A program made the position numbers and the translations under genes. The notes under the pieces are model-generated. The model saw only the letters and a list, made by a program, of their open reading frames with translations, was not told the origin of the DNA and did not search any database. Shown here one piece after another: positions 36,212-44,377 of a stretch of 64,000 nt of DNA; position 1 is the first letter of the stretch; each line of letters begins with the position of its first letter. Source of the stretch: Pantoea sp. 18069 (GTDB lineage: Bacteria > Pseudomonadota > Gammaproteobacteria > Burkholderiales > Burkholderiaceae_C); NCBI RefSeq assembly GCF_902706035.1, contig NZ_CACSJA010000020.1, positions 39,088-103,087 of the forward strand, in the 5' to 3' direction.

Positions 36212-38881
36212 ATGAAATTCCGCTTTCCCATCATCATCATTGATGAGGACTACCGCTCCGAGAATACCTCGGGTCTGGGCATTCGTGCCCTGGCGCAGGC
36301 CATCGAGACTGAAGGTTTTGAAGTGCTGGGCGTCACCAGCTACGGCGACCTGACGCAATTCGCCCAGCAGCAGAGTCGGGCCAGCGCCTTCATTCTCTCG
36401 ATCGACGACGAAGAGTTCACATTGGGATCGGGGCTGGACCCCATCGTGCTGAGCCTGCGCAAGTTCATCGAGGAAGTGCGCCGCAAGAACGCCGATGTGC
36501 CGATCTACGTGCACGGCGAGACCAAGACCAGCCGCCACCTGCCCAACGACATCCTGCGCGAGCTGCATGGCTTCATCCACATGTTCGAGGACACCCCCGA
36601 ATTTGTCGCCAAGCACATCATCCGCGAAGCCAAGAACTACCTCGAAAGCGTGCAGCCGCCGTTCTTCAAGGCGCTGCTCGACTACGCCGAAGACGGCTCG
36701 TACAGCTGGCACTGCCCCGGGCACTCGGGCGGCGTGGCGTTTCTCAAGAGCCCCGTGGGCCAGATGTACCACCAGTTCTACGGTGAGAACATGCTGCGCG
36801 CCGACGTCTGCAATGCCGTCGAGGAACTGGGCCAGCTGCTGGACCACAACGGCGCCATCGGCGCCAGCGAACGCAATGCCGCGCGCATCTTCAATGCCGA
36901 CCACTGCTTCTTCGTGACCAACGGCACGTCGACATCGAACAAGATCGTCTGGCACCACACCGTGGCCTCGGGCGACGTGGTGGTGGTGGACCGCAACTGC
37001 CACAAGTCGGTGCTGCACGCGATCATCATGACGGGCGCGATTCCGGTGTTCCTCAAGCCCACGCGCAACCACTTCGGCATCATCGGGCCCATTCCGCAAA
37101 GCGAATTCGCGCCCGAGACCATCCAGGCCAAGATCGCCGCCAATCCACTGCTGCAGGGCGTGGACGCGAAGGCCGTCAAGCCGCGCGTGCTCACGCTGAC
37201 GCAGTCGACCTACGACGGCGTGCTCTACAACACCGAAACCATCAAGAGCATGGTCGACGGCTATGTGGAAAACCTGCACTTCGATGAAGCCTGGTTGCCG
37301 CACGCGGCCTTCCACCCCTTCTACGGCAGCTACCACGCGATGGGCAAGAAGCGCGCGCGCCCCAAGCATTCGGTGGTCTATGCGACGCAGTCCATTCACA
37401 AGCTGCTGGCCGGCATCAGCCAGGCTTCGCATGTGCTGGTGCAGGACTCGCAGACGCAAAAGCTCGACCGCCACCTGTTCAACGAGGCGTACCTGATGCA
37501 CACCTCGACCAGCCCGCAGTACAGCATCATTGCGAGCTGCGACGTGGCCGCGGCGATGATGGAGCCGCCCGCGGGCACGGCGCTGGTCGAGGAAAGCCTG
37601 GCCGAGGCGCTGGACTTCCGCCGCGCGATGCGCAAGGTCGAAGAGGAATTCGGCAAGGACGACTGGTGGTTCACCGTCTGGGGTCCTGACGACATCATCG
37701 AAGAAGGCCTGGGCACCGCCGAAGACTGGATCTTCCGCGCCAAGTCCAAGGGCAAGAAGGCTTCGGCCAAATGGCATGGCTTCGGCGATCTGGCCGACGG
37801 CTTCAACATGCTCGACCCGATCAAGTCGACCATCGTCACGCCCGGCCTGAACCTCGACGGCGCGTTCGACAAGACCGGCATTCCCGCGTCCATCGTCACC
37901 AAGTACCTGTCCGAGCACGGCGTGGTGGTCGAGAAGACCGGCCTGTATTCGTTCTTCATCATGTTCACCATCGGCATCACCAAGGGCCGCTGGAACACCA
38001 TGCTCACGGCCTTGCAGCAATTCAAGGACGATTACGAGAAGAACCAGCCGATGTACCGCATCCTGCCCGAGTTCTGCCAGCAGCACCGGCAGTACGAGCG
38101 CATGGGCCTGCGCGACCTGTGCCAGCATGTGCACCAGATGTACGCCAAGCACGACATCGCCCGCCTGACGACCGAGATGTACCTCTCGGACCTCACGCCG
38201 TCGATGAAGCCTTCGGACGCCTACGCGCATATCGCGCAGCGCAGGACCGAGCGCGTGGAGATCGACCGCCTCGAAGGCCGCACCACCGTGGGCCTGGTCA
38301 CGCCCTACCCGCCGGGCATTCCGCTCTTGATTCCCGGCGAAGTCTTCAACAAGAAGATCGTCGACTATCTGCTGTTCGCGCGCGATTTCGCCAAGGTGTG
38401 CCCGGGCTTTGAAACCGACATCCACGGCCTGGTCGAGGAAGAGGACGAAGCCGGCGTGGTGCGCTACTACGCCGACTGCGTGGCCGAAGCCCCCAAGGTC
38501 GCGGCCAAGCCGGCGGCTGCATCACGCGCCAAGGCGCCAGCCAAGGCTGCAGTGAAGACCACGGCCAAGGCAGCGGTCAAAGCGCCCGCGAAGGCAGCGG
38601 TGAAGACCGCGGCAGCCCAGGCGCCTGCGAAGGCTGCGGCCAGGACGCCTGCCAAGACCGCGGCAAAAACGCCCGCCAAAGCCCCCGCAAAAACCGCAGC
38701 CAAAACAGCGGCGAAGGCACCGGCCAAGGCCGCGGTGAAAACCGCGACGCCCGAAGATGTCGCCACCATGACCGAAGACCGCACCACCGCCAAGCGCACG
38801 GCCCGCGCCACGGCGACGCAGGGCAAGGGCAAGAAGACGCTGGTGCAGGTCGGCGCTGACGAGTTCAGCCGAAAGATCTGA
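36212..38881 (+). CDS. Orn/Lys/Arg decarboxylase (major domain family) with a histone-H1-like Ala/Lys/Pro C-terminal tail
   Basis: PLP enzyme of the inducible arginine/lysine/ornithine decarboxylase family (fold type I), 889 residues. N-terminal response-regulator-like wing domain (about 1-130: FPIIIIDEDYRSENTSGLGI), PLP major domain with WHCPGHSGGVAF, FVTNGTSTSNKIVWHH, NLHFDEAWLPHAAFHPFY and the Schiff-base Lys in TQSIHKLLAGISQASHVL, then a C-terminal domain (LVTPYPPGIPLLIPGE). After about residue 759 the protein adds 131 residues built of AKAPAKAA / AVKTAAKA-type repeats and ends KTLVQVGADEFSRKI. That tail is not part of the family. The start at 36212 has ggagg 7 bases upstream. The specific amino acid is not decided. 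Confidence 0.93.
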   Translation: MKFRFPIIIIDEDYRSENTSGLGIRALAQAIETEGFEVLGVTSYGDLTQFAQQQSRASAFILSIDDEEFTLGSGLDPIVLSLRKFIEEVRRKNADVPIYVHGETKTSRHLPNDILRELHGFIHMFEDTPEFVAKHIIREAKNYLESVQPPFFKALLDYAEDGSYSWHCPGHSGGVAFLKSPVGQMYHQFYGENMLRADVCNAVEELGQLLDHNGAIGASERNAARIFNADHCFFVTNGTSTSNKIVWHHTVASGDVVVVDRNCHKSVLHAIIMTGAIPVFLKPTRNHFGIIGPIPQSEFAPETIQAKIAANPLLQGVDAKAVKPRVLTLTQSTYDGVLYNTETIKSMVDGYVENLHFDEAWLPHAAFHPFYGSYHAMGKKRARPKHSVVYATQSIHKLLAGISQASHVLVQDSQTQKLDRHLFNEAYLMHTSTSPQYSIIASCDVAAAMMEPPAGTALVEESLAEALDFRRAMRKVEEEFGKDDWWFTVWGPDDIIEEGLGTAEDWIFRAKSKGKKASAKWHGFGDLADGFNMLDPIKSTIVTPGLNLDGAFDKTGIPASIVTKYLSEHGVVVEKTGLYSFFIMFTIGITKGRWNTMLTALQQFKDDYEKNQPMYRILPEFCQQHRQYERMGLRDLCQHVHQMYAKHDIARLTTEMYLSDLTPSMKPSDAYAHIAQRRTERVEIDRLEGRTTVGLVTPYPPGIPLLIPGEVFNKKIVDYLLFARDFAKVCPGFETDIHGLVEEEDEAGVVRYYADCVAEAPKVAAKPAAASRAKAPAKAAVKTTAKAAVKAPAKAAVKTAAAQAPAKAAARTPAKTAAKTPAKAPAKTAAKTAAKAPAKAAVKTATPEDVATMTEDRTTAKRTARATATQGKGKKTLVQVGADEFSRKI

Positions 38882-38883
38882 TC

Positions 38884-39270
38884 ATGCCGCCCGCCTGGGC
38901 CTGGCGCCTGGCGGCCTTTGGCTGGGCAGCCGCCATGGCCTGGGGCTGCCTGCAGGAAGCGGGCGGATCGGCCCCCGCCTTGTGGCGCCTGCCGCATATC
39001 GACAAGCTCGCGCATGCGGGCATGCACGCCCTGCTCGCCTGGCTGCTGTGGCGCAGCGTAGGCCGCGCCACCCTGCGCACCGGCATTTCTATCGTGGCAT
39101 TGTGCGCGGCCTATGGCCTCGCCATCGAATGGGGGCAGTGGCAGTTCACGCTGACGCGCAGCGCCGAAGCCCTCGATGCGCTGGCCAACACGCTGGGCGC
39201 GGTGCTCGGCGTGACGCCGGGCCTTCGGCCCGCGCGCCATGGCCGCGCGCGCCTGGCACAGCTGCGGTAA
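38884..39270 (+). CDS. VanZ-family membrane protein
   Basis: A 128-residue protein with four helices. VanZ-type features: HIDKLAHAGMHALLAWLLW, then AAYGLAIEWGQ and SAEALDALANTLGAVLGV. It starts 2 bp after the decarboxylase stop, so it is in the same transcript. Function in proteobacteria is unknown (VanZ is linked to teicoplanin resistance only in Gram-positives). Confidence 0.8.
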   Translation: MPPAWAWRLAAFGWAAAMAWGCLQEAGGSAPALWRLPHIDKLAHAGMHALLAWLLWRSVGRATLRTGISIVALCAAYGLAIEWGQWQFTLTRSAEALDALANTLGAVLGVTPGLRPARHGRARLAQLR

Positions 39271-39412
39271 AAACCATCGAGTCATCGCAGCTGCGCAGCC
39301 GGGCATTGCCCTGCGCCGCTGCGCGGCGGCGCCTTCCCCCGCACAATGCCTGCAGACCGCGCCGCGCCCCGCGCTGCGCTCTTCTTCTCCTCCTCTTCAC
39401 TGGAACCCGGCC

Positions 39413-39721
39413 ATGACCGACCTGCCTCCCATCCTGATGCACGCCCCGACGCTCGAATCCCTGGCCCGCGCGCGCAACAGCCTCATGAACGCCCAGGAAG
39501 CCAACCCCGACTGTCGCATCCGCATCATCGCCAACGCCCAGGCCGTGGCCGCTGCACTCGATATTCCCCACGCGCAGGCCGACGCGCATACCGCCCTGTG
39601 CCCCAACACGCTGATGCACCTGCAGCGCGTACCGCACGCGCCGCTGCAAGTGCTGGCCGGCCCGGCCGTGCTTGAAATTGCCGCCCTGCAAGCCGCGGGC
39701 TGGATCTACATCCGCTCCTGA
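39413..39721 (+). CDS. DsrE-like small protein
   Basis: A 102-residue protein. The pattern CRIRIIANAQAVAAALDI, a single Cys in TALCPNTLMHLQ, and LQAAGWIYIRS at the end match the DsrE/YchN fold, whose members bind or relay sulfur through a cysteine. The start at 39413 is the Met after an aacccgg site. It is followed at 20 bp by a TlpA-like thiol-disulfide protein. Confidence 0.6.
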   Translation: MTDLPPILMHAPTLESLARARNSLMNAQEANPDCRIRIIANAQAVAAALDIPHAQADAHTALCPNTLMHLQRVPHAPLQVLAGPAVLEIAALQAAGWIYIRS

Positions 39722-39740
39722 CGGCCCCCTCGCACCCGCA

Positions 39741-40583
39741 ATGGACCAGATCCTGCAACTCGGGCCCCTGGCCTTGCCTGTGTCCTGGCTGGTGCTGTTT
39801 GTCGCCTGGCAAGCGGGGAGCTTTGTGGCCGAGCGCCGGGTGCGGCGCCAGGGCCGGACGCTAAGCCTGCATGGCTGGCTGCTGCCCTTCGCGGGCTGGG
39901 CGAGTGCCCGCGCGGGCTTTGTCGCCGCGCATTGGGAGGGCTATGCGGGCAGCCCGGCAAGCCTGCTGGGCATTCTCGATATCCGCGACGGCGGCTGGTT
40001 CCCATGGACCGGCCTGCTCGTCGCCTTGATCTATGGACTGGTGCTGGCCTGGCGCAGCCACCCCGCAGGCCGGCCACTGCTCTGGGGCCTGGGCCTGTTT
40101 TGCGCGCTGTGGCTGGGCGCCCAGGCGGTGTCGCGCGCCCTCGCCGGCCCGCCGGCGCAGTTGCCGGTGTTCAGCGCCGTGGCGCTCGATGCGCGCACCG
40201 TCGACCTGCCCGCCTTGACCGGCACGCCCGTGGTCATCAACCTCTGGGCCAGCTGGTGCCCTCCCTGCCGGCGCGAAATGCCGGTGTTGCTGCAGGCGCA
40301 GCGCGCCCACCCGGAAATCCGCTTTCTGTGGGTCAACCAGGGCGAATCGCCCGAAGTCGTGCAGCGCTTTTCCGCCCAGCACGGCCTGCCGCCCGACGCC
40401 GTTTTGCTCGACCTGCCAAGCCGCCTGGGGCAGATGCTGGGACGCAGCACCTTGCCCACGACCTTGTTCTACAACGCCCAGGGCCAGCTCGCCGACCTGC
40501 GCACCGGCGAAGTCTCGGCCGGCTCGCTGGGCCAGCATCTGCAGCGCATCGAACCGCCCGCCCCAACCAAGACGCCACCGTAA
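39741..40583 (+). CDS. TlpA-family thiol-disulfide oxidoreductase with N-terminal multi-pass membrane domain
   Basis: A 280-residue fusion. Residues 1 to about 140 contain four likely helices in an Lgt (prolipoprotein diacylglyceryl transferase)-like pattern (LALPVSWLVLFVAWQAGSFV; AGWASARAGFVAAHWEGYA; GGWFPWTGLLVALIYGLVL). A periplasmic thioredoxin domain follows with NLWASWCPPCRREMPVLLQA (CPPC active site) and the cis-Pro in STLPTTLFYN. It probably supplies reducing power to envelope thiols, for example in cytochrome c maturation or lipoprotein-related disulfide repair (inference). Confidence 0.85.
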   Translation: MDQILQLGPLALPVSWLVLFVAWQAGSFVAERRVRRQGRTLSLHGWLLPFAGWASARAGFVAAHWEGYAGSPASLLGILDIRDGGWFPWTGLLVALIYGLVLAWRSHPAGRPLLWGLGLFCALWLGAQAVSRALAGPPAQLPVFSAVALDARTVDLPALTGTPVVINLWASWCPPCRREMPVLLQAQRAHPEIRFLWVNQGESPEVVQRFSAQHGLPPDAVLLDLPSRLGQMLGRSTLPTTLFYNAQGQLADLRTGEVSAGSLGQHLQRIEPPAPTKTPP

Positions 40584-40594
40584 GCCGCCCAGGG

Positions 40595-41494
40595 TCACAG
40601 CCCCGGCGGCACGGCCCCGTCGTTGAGGAACGCATTGATAGGCACCTGGATGTAGGCACGCCCATCGTCCTGCGCGGGCGGCAACTTGCCCGCGCGCACA
40701 TTCACCTGCACGGCCGGCAGGATCAATGTAGGCATGGCCAGCGTCGCGTCGCGCGCGGTGCGCATCTGCACGAACTGCGCCTGCGTGATGCCGTCGCGCA
40801 CATGGATGTTGCCGCTGCGCTGCTGGCGCACCGTGCTGACCCAGGCCGCGCAGCGCTGCGGCGGCGGGTAGTCGTGGCAGACGTACAGGCGCGTGTCCTG
40901 CGGCAGCGCGAGCAGGCGCTGGATGGATTGATAAAGTGTCGCCGCGTCGCCGCCGGGGAAATCCGCACGCGCCGTGCCCACGTCGGGCATGAACAGCGTG
41001 TCGCCCACGAACACCGCGTCCTGCACGCGGTAGGCCATGTCGGCCGGCGTATGGCCCGGCACCCACAGCGCCGTGACTTCGAGCTCGCCAATGCGAAAGC
41101 GCTCGCCATCTTCGAACAGATGGTCGAACTGGCTGCCGTCGGGCAGGAAGCTGCGCTCGAAATGAAAGACGCTGCGGAACATCTGCTGCACCTGCCGGAT
41201 GCGCGCGCCTATCGCCACCTTGCCGCCCAGTGCATGGCGCACATGCTGGGCCGCCGACAGATGGTCGGCATGGGCATGGGTTTCAAGCACCCATTGCAGT
41301 TGCCAGCCGCGCGAACGCACGAAGTCGATCACCCGGTCTGCCGCAGCGCTGGTCAGCGTGCCCGACTGGGGCTCGAAGTCCAGCACCGGGTCGATCACCG
41401 CGGCCTGGCCCGTTGCCCCGTCGGCGACCACATGGGTCACCGTGCCCGTGACCGGGTCATGGAAAGATTCAATCTGCATGCGTTGTGCGCTCAT
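40595..41494 (-). CDS. MBL-fold hydrolase, persulfide-dioxygenase/Blh-like
   Basis: A 299-residue metallo-beta-lactamase-fold protein of the ETHE1/Blh type. Metal motif THAHADHLSAAQHV, then VPGHTPADMAYRV and VFVGDTLFMPDVGTARADF, then YVCHDYPP. ETHE1-like enzymes oxidise glutathione persulfide to sulfite. The start at 41494 (MSAQRMQIESFHDPVTGTV) is the family N-terminus. Convergent with the TlpA gene, so the sulfur theme of the neighbours is shared by position only. Confidence 0.87.
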   Translation of the reverse strand: MSAQRMQIESFHDPVTGTVTHVVADGATGQAAVIDPVLDFEPQSGTLTSAAADRVIDFVRSRGWQLQWVLETHAHADHLSAAQHVRHALGGKVAIGARIRQVQQMFRSVFHFERSFLPDGSQFDHLFEDGERFRIGELEVTALWVPGHTPADMAYRVQDAVFVGDTLFMPDVGTARADFPGGDAATLYQSIQRLLALPQDTRLYVCHDYPPPQRCAAWVSTVRQQRSGNIHVRDGITQAQFVQMRTARDATLAMPTLILPAVQVNVRAGKLPPAQDDGRAYIQVPINAFLNDGAVPPGL

Positions 41495-41623
41495 TCGATG
41501 CTCCTGCAACCTGTGCCCCAGTGGCAAGGCCATAGCGCCAAAGTGCGGGATTGTCTCAGCATCTTGCTGCGCGCGGTAAATGGCATGGGCGCGCCGTGGA
41601 CGCGCTTATTCAGAGAGTGGGCC

Positions 41624-41950
41624 TCAGGACGCGGGATCGGCCTTCTTGGCATCTGCGTTGCGCTTGCGCGTGGCGGCGGCTTTCTTGGCCGACGCCGAAC
41701 GCTGCGCGGCGGTGCGCGCCGCGGATGCTGCGCCGCCGAGCTTGCCCCCCTTGCGTGACGATGAGCGATCGACCGGCTGGCCGCGCCCCGCGCCCGATTT
41801 CTTGCCGCCGCCGGTCTCCTTGTTGACCGTGGCCCAGGCGCGCTTTTCCGCCTCCTCATGGCCCACGCCGCGCTCTTCGTAGCTGGCTTCGATATGTTGG
41901 GCCTGGCGCTTTTGCTTGTCGGTATAGGCCGACTTGTCACCTCGGGGCAT
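41624..41950 (-). CDS. Small basic protein, often annotated as plasmid stabilisation protein
   Basis: A 108-residue, lysine/alanine-rich, probably disordered protein. It starts MPRGDKSAYTDKQKRQAQHI, then EERGVGHEEAEKRAWATVNK and the glycine-rich ETGGGKKSGAGRGQ. The C-terminus is a basic tail of AKKAAATRKRNADAKKA. Homologous short proteins are common in proteobacteria and often sit near Ku/LigD or stress genes. Function unknown, DNA binding likely from composition. The start at 41950 has an aggagaa site upstream. Confidence 0.75.
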   Translation of the reverse strand: MPRGDKSAYTDKQKRQAQHIEASYEERGVGHEEAEKRAWATVNKETGGGKKSGAGRGQPVDRSSSRKGGKLGGAASAARTAAQRSASAKKAAATRKRNADAKKADPAS

Positions 41951-42006
41951 CACGTTCTCCTTCAACGAGGCGCCGGGCGAACAGGGCCTCGTGGTCATGG
42001 TGCGTT

Positions 42007-42129
42007 TCAGATGTTCGGCTCGTTGGCCGGATCCTGCGGTGCTTCGAGCGGTGGCGCGTCGGTGGGCGGATCGATGGGTTCGGGCGAAGGCTCTTCTTCC
42101 TTGCGCGGGTCTTTGTGCTGCATGGGCAT
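42007..42129 (-). CDS. Short acidic proline-rich hypothetical protein (40 residues)
   Basis: Reads MPMQHKDPRKEEEPSPEPID, then a Pro/Glu/Asp-rich tail ending NEPNI. An aggagat site 7 bases before the start supports expression. It lies 57 bp upstream of the small basic protein in the same direction, and the opposite charges of the two products are notable. No family recognised. Confidence 0.5.
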   Translation of the reverse strand: MPMQHKDPRKEEEPSPEPIDPPTDAPPLEAPQDPANEPNI

Positions 42130-42337
42130 GGGCAGGATCTCCTTGGACTCCCGTTGTACCAAGGTTTTCAAGCCGTCTGGGTAGGCGCTGGCAGTACATC
42201 CCCCTCAGGTAATGGCGTACAGCGCAGTCGCCTTCGTATACGCCGCACCGTTCCCTGCCAGTTTCGGGATTTGATGAAATGGGCCATGTCACCCCGATAC
42301 GATGCCTCGTAGGCATGCGCCCATGCTGGGCGCAATC

Positions 42338-42540
42338 GGCATAGGGGGCCTCCATTCTTGGAGGCACCCCTGCCACACCACCCGGCATGCGGATCCGCAC
42401 CGGGCGGTTCGAGAGCTTGAGGTCAAGACAATCTTGGCACTCCCAGCCGGTCAAAGTACGCAATCGTCAGCACGATCTTGATGACCCCGTTGCTGTTGCG
42501 CCACCAGCGACGGCCGTTGACAGCCACTTGCTTTGCAACG
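42338..42540 (-). mobile_element. Group II intron remnant: 3' end of the intron-encoded protein and RNA domains
   Basis: On the minus strand, 42540-42423 encodes the last 38 residues of a group II intron reverse transcriptase/maturase: VAVNGRRWWRNSNGVIKI, then IAYFDRLGVPRLS and stop. After it comes aaccgcccggtgcggatccg and ccgggtggtgtggcagggg, the RNA segment that closes bacterial group II introns after the IEP, and a small hairpin (ggcctccattcttggaggc). The 5' part of the intron is missing. It abuts a truncated antitoxin gene at 42541. Confidence 0.75.
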
Positions 42541-42615
42541 TCATGCGTCGCCCACCACGCGGTCGATGACACTCTTGAACTCGCTGCGCGCCTGGGTGAA
42601 GCTGACTACATGCAT
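42541..42615 (-). pseudogene. Truncated YefM/Phd-type antitoxin (N-terminal 24 codons)
   Basis: Begins with an aaggagg site and ATG at 42615. It reads MHVVSFTQARSEFKSVIDRV then VGDA and stops at the junction with the intron remnant. This is the N-terminal DNA-binding start of YefM/Phd antitoxins, which normally have about 80-90 residues. The toxin-neutralising half is lost, and no YoeB-like toxin is visible downstream. The open stretch at about 42170-42337 (AHAYEASYRGDMAHFIKSRN) is not one I recognise. Confidence 0.7.
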
Positions 42616-42631
42616 AACTGCCTCCTTCATA

Positions 42632-42649
42632 TGTACCGCTTATTGTACA
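42632..42649. promoter_or_regulatory. YefM-type operator
   Basis: Two tgtaca-like boxes, tgtacc (42632-42637) and tgtaca (42644-42649), with centres 12 bp apart, form the inverted repeat atgtac-N8-gtacat at 42631-42650, just upstream of the truncated antitoxin's Shine-Dalgarno. This is the arrangement known from the yefM-yoeB operator. Confidence 0.65.
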
Positions 42650-42861
42650 TGTCTTGTGCATTTCGTCTCACCCCGCGTGCATCACCTCCAGCGCGGCCGC
42701 TGCCATCCGATCAGGCAGGTTCGCCTTAAGTGAACGGCATTACCGCCGAAGCGGGGCCGTTGATCAAGGGCTCAAGCAGGGCGCAAAGCGCATTTCCCGA
42801 CGCTCAGCGCTACCAATGCGTGTAGATTTCCCCGATGTGAACGAACGATTACAATGCCAAC

Positions 42862-43158
42862 ATGTTCACCATCAAGCGCACCGCTGAATTCGATGCATGG
42901 CTGTTCGGCTTACGCGACACGATGACGCGCATCCGCCTGGCCAAACGGCTGGACAAGGTGCAGCGCGGTTTGCTTGGCGACACCAAGCCGGTTGGCGATG
43001 GCGTGCATGAGTTGCGCGAGGACTTCGGCCCCGGGTGGCGCATGTACTACGCGCAGCGCGGCGATGTGCTGGTGGTGATGCTGGGCGGTGGGGACAAGTC
43101 CTCCCAGCAGGCCGACATACAGGCCGCAATTACCTTGTCCAAGACTCTGGAGGACTGA
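42862..43158 (+). CDS. RelE/ParE-superfamily toxin (COG3657 addiction-module killer)
   Basis: A 98-residue HigB/RelE-fold toxin: FDAWLFGLRDTMTRIRLAKR, then GDGVHELREDFGPGWRMYYA and VLVVMLGGGDKSSQQADIQA, typical of the toxin-first COG3657/COG3636 modules, which cleave mRNA on ribosomes. The antitoxin gene follows after 2 bp. Length is normal and no lesion is visible. Confidence 0.92.
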   Translation: MFTIKRTAEFDAWLFGLRDTMTRIRLAKRLDKVQRGLLGDTKPVGDGVHELREDFGPGWRMYYAQRGDVLVVMLGGGDKSSQQADIQAAITLSKTLED

Positions 43159-43160
43159 GC

Positions 43161-43457
43161 ATGACCAAGATCGCAAACCTGCCCACCTTTGACATGGCAG
43201 AACACCTGAAAACTGAGGAAGACGTAGCCGCCTATCTGTCCCTGGTGCTGGAAGAAAACGACCCCGCCGAGCTGGCCCACTCCCTTGGTGTGATTGCCCG
43301 TGCCCGCGGCATGAGCGAGATTGCCAGCGCTAGCGGCCTGACCCGCGAGGCACTTTATAAAGCGCTGCGCCCTGGCAGCCATCCTCGTTTTGACACCATC
43401 AACCGCGTCTGCGGGGCCCTTGGCGTTCGCTTGGTAGCCCAACCCATCCGCGCTTAA
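43161..43457 (+). CDS. Xre-like antitoxin (COG3636) of the RelE-type module
   Basis: A 98-residue antitoxin with a lambda-repressor-like helix-turn-helix (ARARGMSEIASASGLTREAL then YKALRPGSHPRFDT). N-terminal segment LPTFDMAEHLKTEEDVAAYL matches the family. ATG at 43161, 3 bases after the toxin stop, so the two are co-translated. It should bind the toxin and repress the shared promoter in 42700-42860. Confidence 0.92.
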   Translation: MTKIANLPTFDMAEHLKTEEDVAAYLSLVLEENDPAELAHSLGVIARARGMSEIASASGLTREALYKALRPGSHPRFDTINRVCGALGVRLVAQPIRA

Positions 43458-43852
43458 CGCGCCCTGCTGACCAGCGATGGGCTCGCCAGGCTGGCCGAAC
43501 GCGTTGTCGCAATCCAGGCCGCTCGCCCACAAAAAATGCTCCTGCGAGGGCTTCGTTGCGTATGGCCGAGCGGGCGAAGATCATGTTGCGCGCCGCGCCG
43601 GCAGCCAGAGTGATTGCCGTGGCCGCAGTGGGGATCGCCTTGCGCAGGCCCGGGGCAGCCAGCGTAATGACGCTGCCGCCAGACACATCGCTATTGCCTG
43701 CATCCCGGTCAGCAGCGCAATGGCAAAGGCCATGCCCACGGCTTGCTGCACAGTCCGAACCGGCGCCTTACCGTAATTGAGCGTGCGCAGCATTGTGACG
43801 ATCTGCCGCCGCGAGATAGCCACCTCCCGGTGATCCGGCTCTGCGGAGAGAC
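43458..43852. other. Decayed region downstream of the TA pair
   Basis: Contains short open stretches in several minus-strand frames (for example GGSVITLAAPGLRKAIPTAA and VQQAVGMAFAIALLTGMQAI), which I cannot assign. They look like parts of broken phage or element genes joined out of frame to the integrase remnant to the right. Confidence 0.4.
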
Positions 43853-44041
43853 CTCCAGCGCGTAGGCAAGTGTCTTGTTTTGCCCGGTGGTGCCTTTGGC
43901 GGCGGATTTCATCTCCAACCGCTTGCGGGCAATTCAGTCGTCGGCCTCGCGCTTTGTGTCGAACGTGCCGCCTACGCGCTCACCGCCAATCTGCATCTGC
44001 ACGCGCCACGTACCCTCGGCGGTTTTTTTCGGCGTTGCCAT
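43853..44041 (-). pseudogene. Degenerate tyrosine integrase, N-terminal arm-binding part
   Basis: From the ATG at 44041 it reads MATPKKTAEGTWRVQMQIGG, then RVGGTFDTKREADD, an in-frame TGA at codon 36 (43934-43936) where Trp is expected, then IARKRLEMKSAAKGTTGQNK and a break after ALE. This is the AP2-like DNA-binding start of phage/ICE integrases, with a nonsense codon and lost catalytic domain. It points away from tRNA-Leu, as integrases next to tRNA attachment sites do. Confidence 0.75.
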
Positions 44042-44199
44042 CCATGCTCCCGTGAAATTCCCCGGGAGACTCCCGTGAAGCCAGCTTCACGAACTATCAC
44101 GCCAGGGTGTTAAAACGGGATGATCGTATCCGTGATACTCACGAAATTTCACGGATTTCCCTCTGCGCGCGTGATTTCAGATGAAATCATCGAATCTAT

Positions 44200-44292
44200 T
44201 GGTGCCCCGAGCCGGGGTCGAACCGGCACGCCCCTTTTACGGAAAGCGGCGGATTTTAAGTCCGCAGTGTCTACCAATTTCACCATCGGGGC
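44200..44292 (-). tRNA. tRNA-Leu (anticodon TAA)
   Basis: A 93-nt class II tRNA with CCA encoded. Acceptor stem gccccga/tcggggc, anticodon loop cttaaaa (TAA) in stem gcgga/tccgc, T arm with ggttcgacccc. A perfect palindrome tgatttca-ga-tgaaatca lies 11 bases after the 3' end (44172-44189) and may end the transcript. The dead integrase downstream suggests that the 3' end once served as an attachment site. Confidence 0.96.
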
Positions 44293-44377
44293 GCCATGCA
44301 TGCGTGGCGTTGCACCATGCAGCAAGACGCAAATTCTATCGCATTCAACGCGCACCAGACCTGTGCGTTGCGCCATG

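Noticed and set aside
36185..38425. 746-codon minus-strand frame opposite the decarboxylase
   Set aside because: Same reason: an antisense shadow of a strongly conserved gene on the other strand.
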